Source of the DNA: Streptomyces sp. NBC_00239
Lineage (GTDB): Bacteria; Actinomycetota; Actinomycetes; Streptomycetales; Streptomycetaceae
Assembly: GCF_036194065.1 (NCBI RefSeq)
Contig: NZ_CP108095.1
Span: 62,001 to 126,000 of the forward strand
Reading direction: 5' to 3'
DNA length: 64,000 nt
Positions 62,584 through 64,000 of the stretch are shown in pieces. Positions within the stretch are counted from its first letter, which is position 1, and each line of letters starts with the position of its first letter. Below the pieces are notes generated by a model. The model did not search any database. It was not told the origin of the DNA and saw only the letters and a list, made by a program, of their open reading frames with translations. The translations under genes were made by a program, and so were the position numbers.

Positions 62584-63215
62584 GACAAGGCCCCGACTCG
62601 ACGGATCTGGTCCTGCGCGTCGGCCCGGCCGGGCCGACGTGGAACGTGCTGACCTCGGCGGGGCCGGCGCTGTTCGCTCCGCTAGCTCTGGGCGTGCCGA
62701 CCCTGCTCGTCGCCTTCTGGATGGCGCTGGCCGGGGCGCGGGCATCGACCGTCTTCGTGGTGGTGGGGGTGATCGCCGGGCTGGAGTACCTGATCGGCTG
62801 GCTGGCGCTGGCCCTTTCCCGGGCCCGGGACATCCTGCGGGTGGAGTTCACGCCGGCCGGGGTGCCCGCGTCTCTGCGGTTGGTCCGGGCCGCCGGGCCG
62901 GACGACTGGCTGCCCGTCAAGACCCTGCGCGAGGTGCGCCTGACGCACAAGGTGGTGGAGCCGTACCAGGGGGACCACAAGCCGGCCGTCGCCACGCTCA
63001 CGCTGGAACTCGTCCTGCGGGGCGTCCCGGAGCGGCTCGACCCGCTCCCGTTCGGCGGCGACCCGCAGCGGCTCGCCGACTCGCTGAAGGCCCTGCTCGG
63101 CCCGGCTGGGGTCGTGGTGGTGCTCCGCACCGAGCGCAGCACGCGCGATCGGCCGCAGCCCAACTCCGGCTGGACCTCCGGCGGTTCGGCCTCGGCCAAC
63201 TCGGGTGGCGGCTGA
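62562..63215 (+). CDS. Hypothetical membrane protein
   Basis: ATG 62562 gives 217 residues. Two membrane helices lie at about 33-56 (SAGPALFAPLALGVPTLLVA) and 63-88 (TVFVVVGVIAGLEYLIGWLA), followed by a cytoplasmic domain with RDILRVEFTPAGVPASLRLV, LREVRLTHKVVEPYQGD, ATLTLELVLRGVPE and ALLGPAGVVVVLRTE. The pattern of two helices plus a PH-like beta domain is common in actinobacterial membrane proteins. The ribosome binding site (GGAGG) is unusually close to the start. Confidence 0.65.
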   Translation: MATDPLLRQGPDSTDLVLRVGPAGPTWNVLTSAGPALFAPLALGVPTLLVAFWMALAGARASTVFVVVGVIAGLEYLIGWLALALSRARDILRVEFTPAGVPASLRLVRAAGPDDWLPVKTLREVRLTHKVVEPYQGDHKPAVATLTLELVLRGVPERLDPLPFGGDPQRLADSLKALLGPAGVVVVLRTERSTRDRPQPNSGWTSGGSASANSGGG

Positions 63216-63437
63216 CCCCGGGCTGCCCGTGGCGCTCCCCGGTTGGGCGTGTTGAGCCGCCGGGCTTGACGGGCACGCCAGAGGCATGCTGCGCCCCGCC
63301 CCCCACGCCGACTGCGCCCTGGGCGCCGGCCCGCGTCCTGAAACTCCCGCAGTGACGGCGGATGCAGCCGCCTCGGGCCTGCCCCCGGATCCGGGGCCCG
63401 GGGGCTGCGCGACACCCGGCCCCCTTCTCCCGGCGAT

Positions 63438-64000
63438 CTACGGGGTCCAGCCGCCCAGCCAGTCCGAGACCTCCTGGGACGCGGCCTTGGCGTCGGTCAG
63501 GTGGGGCCGCTCGATGCTTTTCGGCCCGGCGCCCGGGCCGGTGTTCATGTACTCGGCAAAGCGGTCGTCCTTCCAGGCGAAGCCGCCCATGTCGGTCCAG
63601 GGCGTGCGCTTGATCGCGGCGCTGAGGTGCGAGTTGCGGACGGTGGCCTGGGGGTCGACCGTCTTGTCGCCACCGGGATGCCAATTCCGACCGAGGTGGA
63701 AGGAGGACGCGGCCACATCGCCGTTGACCGTGGAGCGGTTGATGAGGATGCCGTTGCGGCCCGCCGGGGTGCTCGGGGCGGTGATGTAGCCGGCCGAGGT
63801 ACCGTTCCAGCGCTTCTTGAGGGTGATGACCGACTGGTCGATCACCGCGGTGGCACGGCCGAAGATGAAGTCGACGTTGCCGACGACGTAGGAGTTGGTG
63901 ACGTAGACGCGGCCGGGCTTGTCCGGTGCCGCGGTTTCCATCTCCAGGGTGTCCTGGTCGCCGGTGACGATGACACCGGCCAGCACGATCTTGTCCGCAG
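63438..64000 (-). CDS. Pectinesterase (CE8), C-terminal part, continues past window
   Basis: The minus strand is open from 64000 to the stop at 63438, so the start lies outside. The 187 residues seen include ADKIVLAGVIVTGDQDTLEM, VTNSYVVGNVDFIFGRATAV (catalytic Asp in VDFIFG), the parallel beta-helix turns AAGYITAP-like SAGYITAPSTPAGRNGIL, and the binding Arg in SFHLGRNWHPGGDKTVDPQA. These enzymes demethylesterify pectin outside the cell. The C-terminus ends QEVSDWLGGWTP. Secretion is expected but the signal peptide is not in view. Confidence 0.88.
   Translation of the reverse strand, partial: ADKIVLAGVIVTGDQDTLEMETAAPDKPGRVYVTNSYVVGNVDFIFGRATAVIDQSVITLKKRWNGTSAGYITAPSTPAGRNGILINRSTVNGDVAASSFHLGRNWHPGGDKTVDPQATVRNSHLSAAIKRTPWTDMGGFAWKDDRFAEYMNTGPGAGPKSIERPHLTDAKAASQEVSDWLGGWTP

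Noticed and set aside
1..64000. tRNA, rRNA and riboswitch genes.
   Set aside because: No cloverleaf-like conserved TTCGA/GGTTC arrangement, rRNA sequence or known riboswitch core was recognised by eye; a covariance-model search would be needed to exclude them fully.

Overview
The window reads as Streptomyces, or a very close actinomycete. It has very high GC with the usual third-position bias, frequent GTG starts behind GGAGG-type ribosome binding sites, IS5, IS701 and IS630 elements of streptomycete type, many exported proteins with Ala-rich signal peptides, an ECF41 sigma factor, an AfsR-like NB-ARC regulator, a bacterial class I terpene synthase and a streptothricin N-acetyltransferase. 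No rRNA, tRNA, CRISPR array, ribosomal protein or core biosynthetic operon was seen. The density of insertion sequences and gene fragments suggests a chromosome arm or a large plasmid; that placement is inference.

Layout. 1-10 kb is an insertion-sequence scrapyard: an IS5-type element interrupted by a second, intact IS5 element, a small secreted lectin-like gene, a broken HEAT-repeat gene, an intact IS701 element with a CTAG duplication, a frameshifted IS630 element, and a second IS630 element that forms a 2.5 kb composite-like unit carrying a ricin-type lectin. 10-22 kb holds ordinary accessory genes (YdeI family, alpha/beta hydrolase with a divergent XRE/MmyB-type regulator, GNAT, arylamine N-acetyltransferase, tandem secreted TAP-like peptidases, a DUF4436 membrane protein) mixed with wrecks of a beta-lactamase-fold hydrolase, a TetR regulator, a second serine hydrolase and an integrase.

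22-31 kb is the most interesting stretch. It contains a streptothricin N-acetyltransferase, a PLP decarboxylase, a flavin-dependent halogenase divergent from a carboxylate-amine ligase, and a 36-codon gene with a strong ribosome binding site, followed by small exported proteins. This could be a small unrecognised biosynthetic locus. 31-48 kb holds an NADH-dehydrogenase-like flavoprotein and ECF41 sigma factor pair with a TGTGA-N6-TCACA palindrome upstream, a SUKH protein, hydrolases, an aldo/keto reductase, a TauD-like dioxygenase, a cytidine-deaminase/ASCH fusion, and a WYL regulator convergent with a short-chain dehydrogenase.

48-64 kb holds a terpene synthase, a truncated Rhs-type N-terminus, a secreted AvrRpt2/C39-like cysteine peptidase with a membrane-anchored partner, a second copy of the small secreted lectin-like protein, an AfsR-like regulator whose upstream region shares an inverted repeat with that lectin gene, an AraC/PEBP pair, and a pectinesterase running off the end. 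Fragments of unrelated enzymes (UDP-glucose dehydrogenase, enolpyruvyl transferase, PyrF, DHFR-like, possibly RidA and Nudix) are scattered through the window and show repeated deletion and rearrangement.
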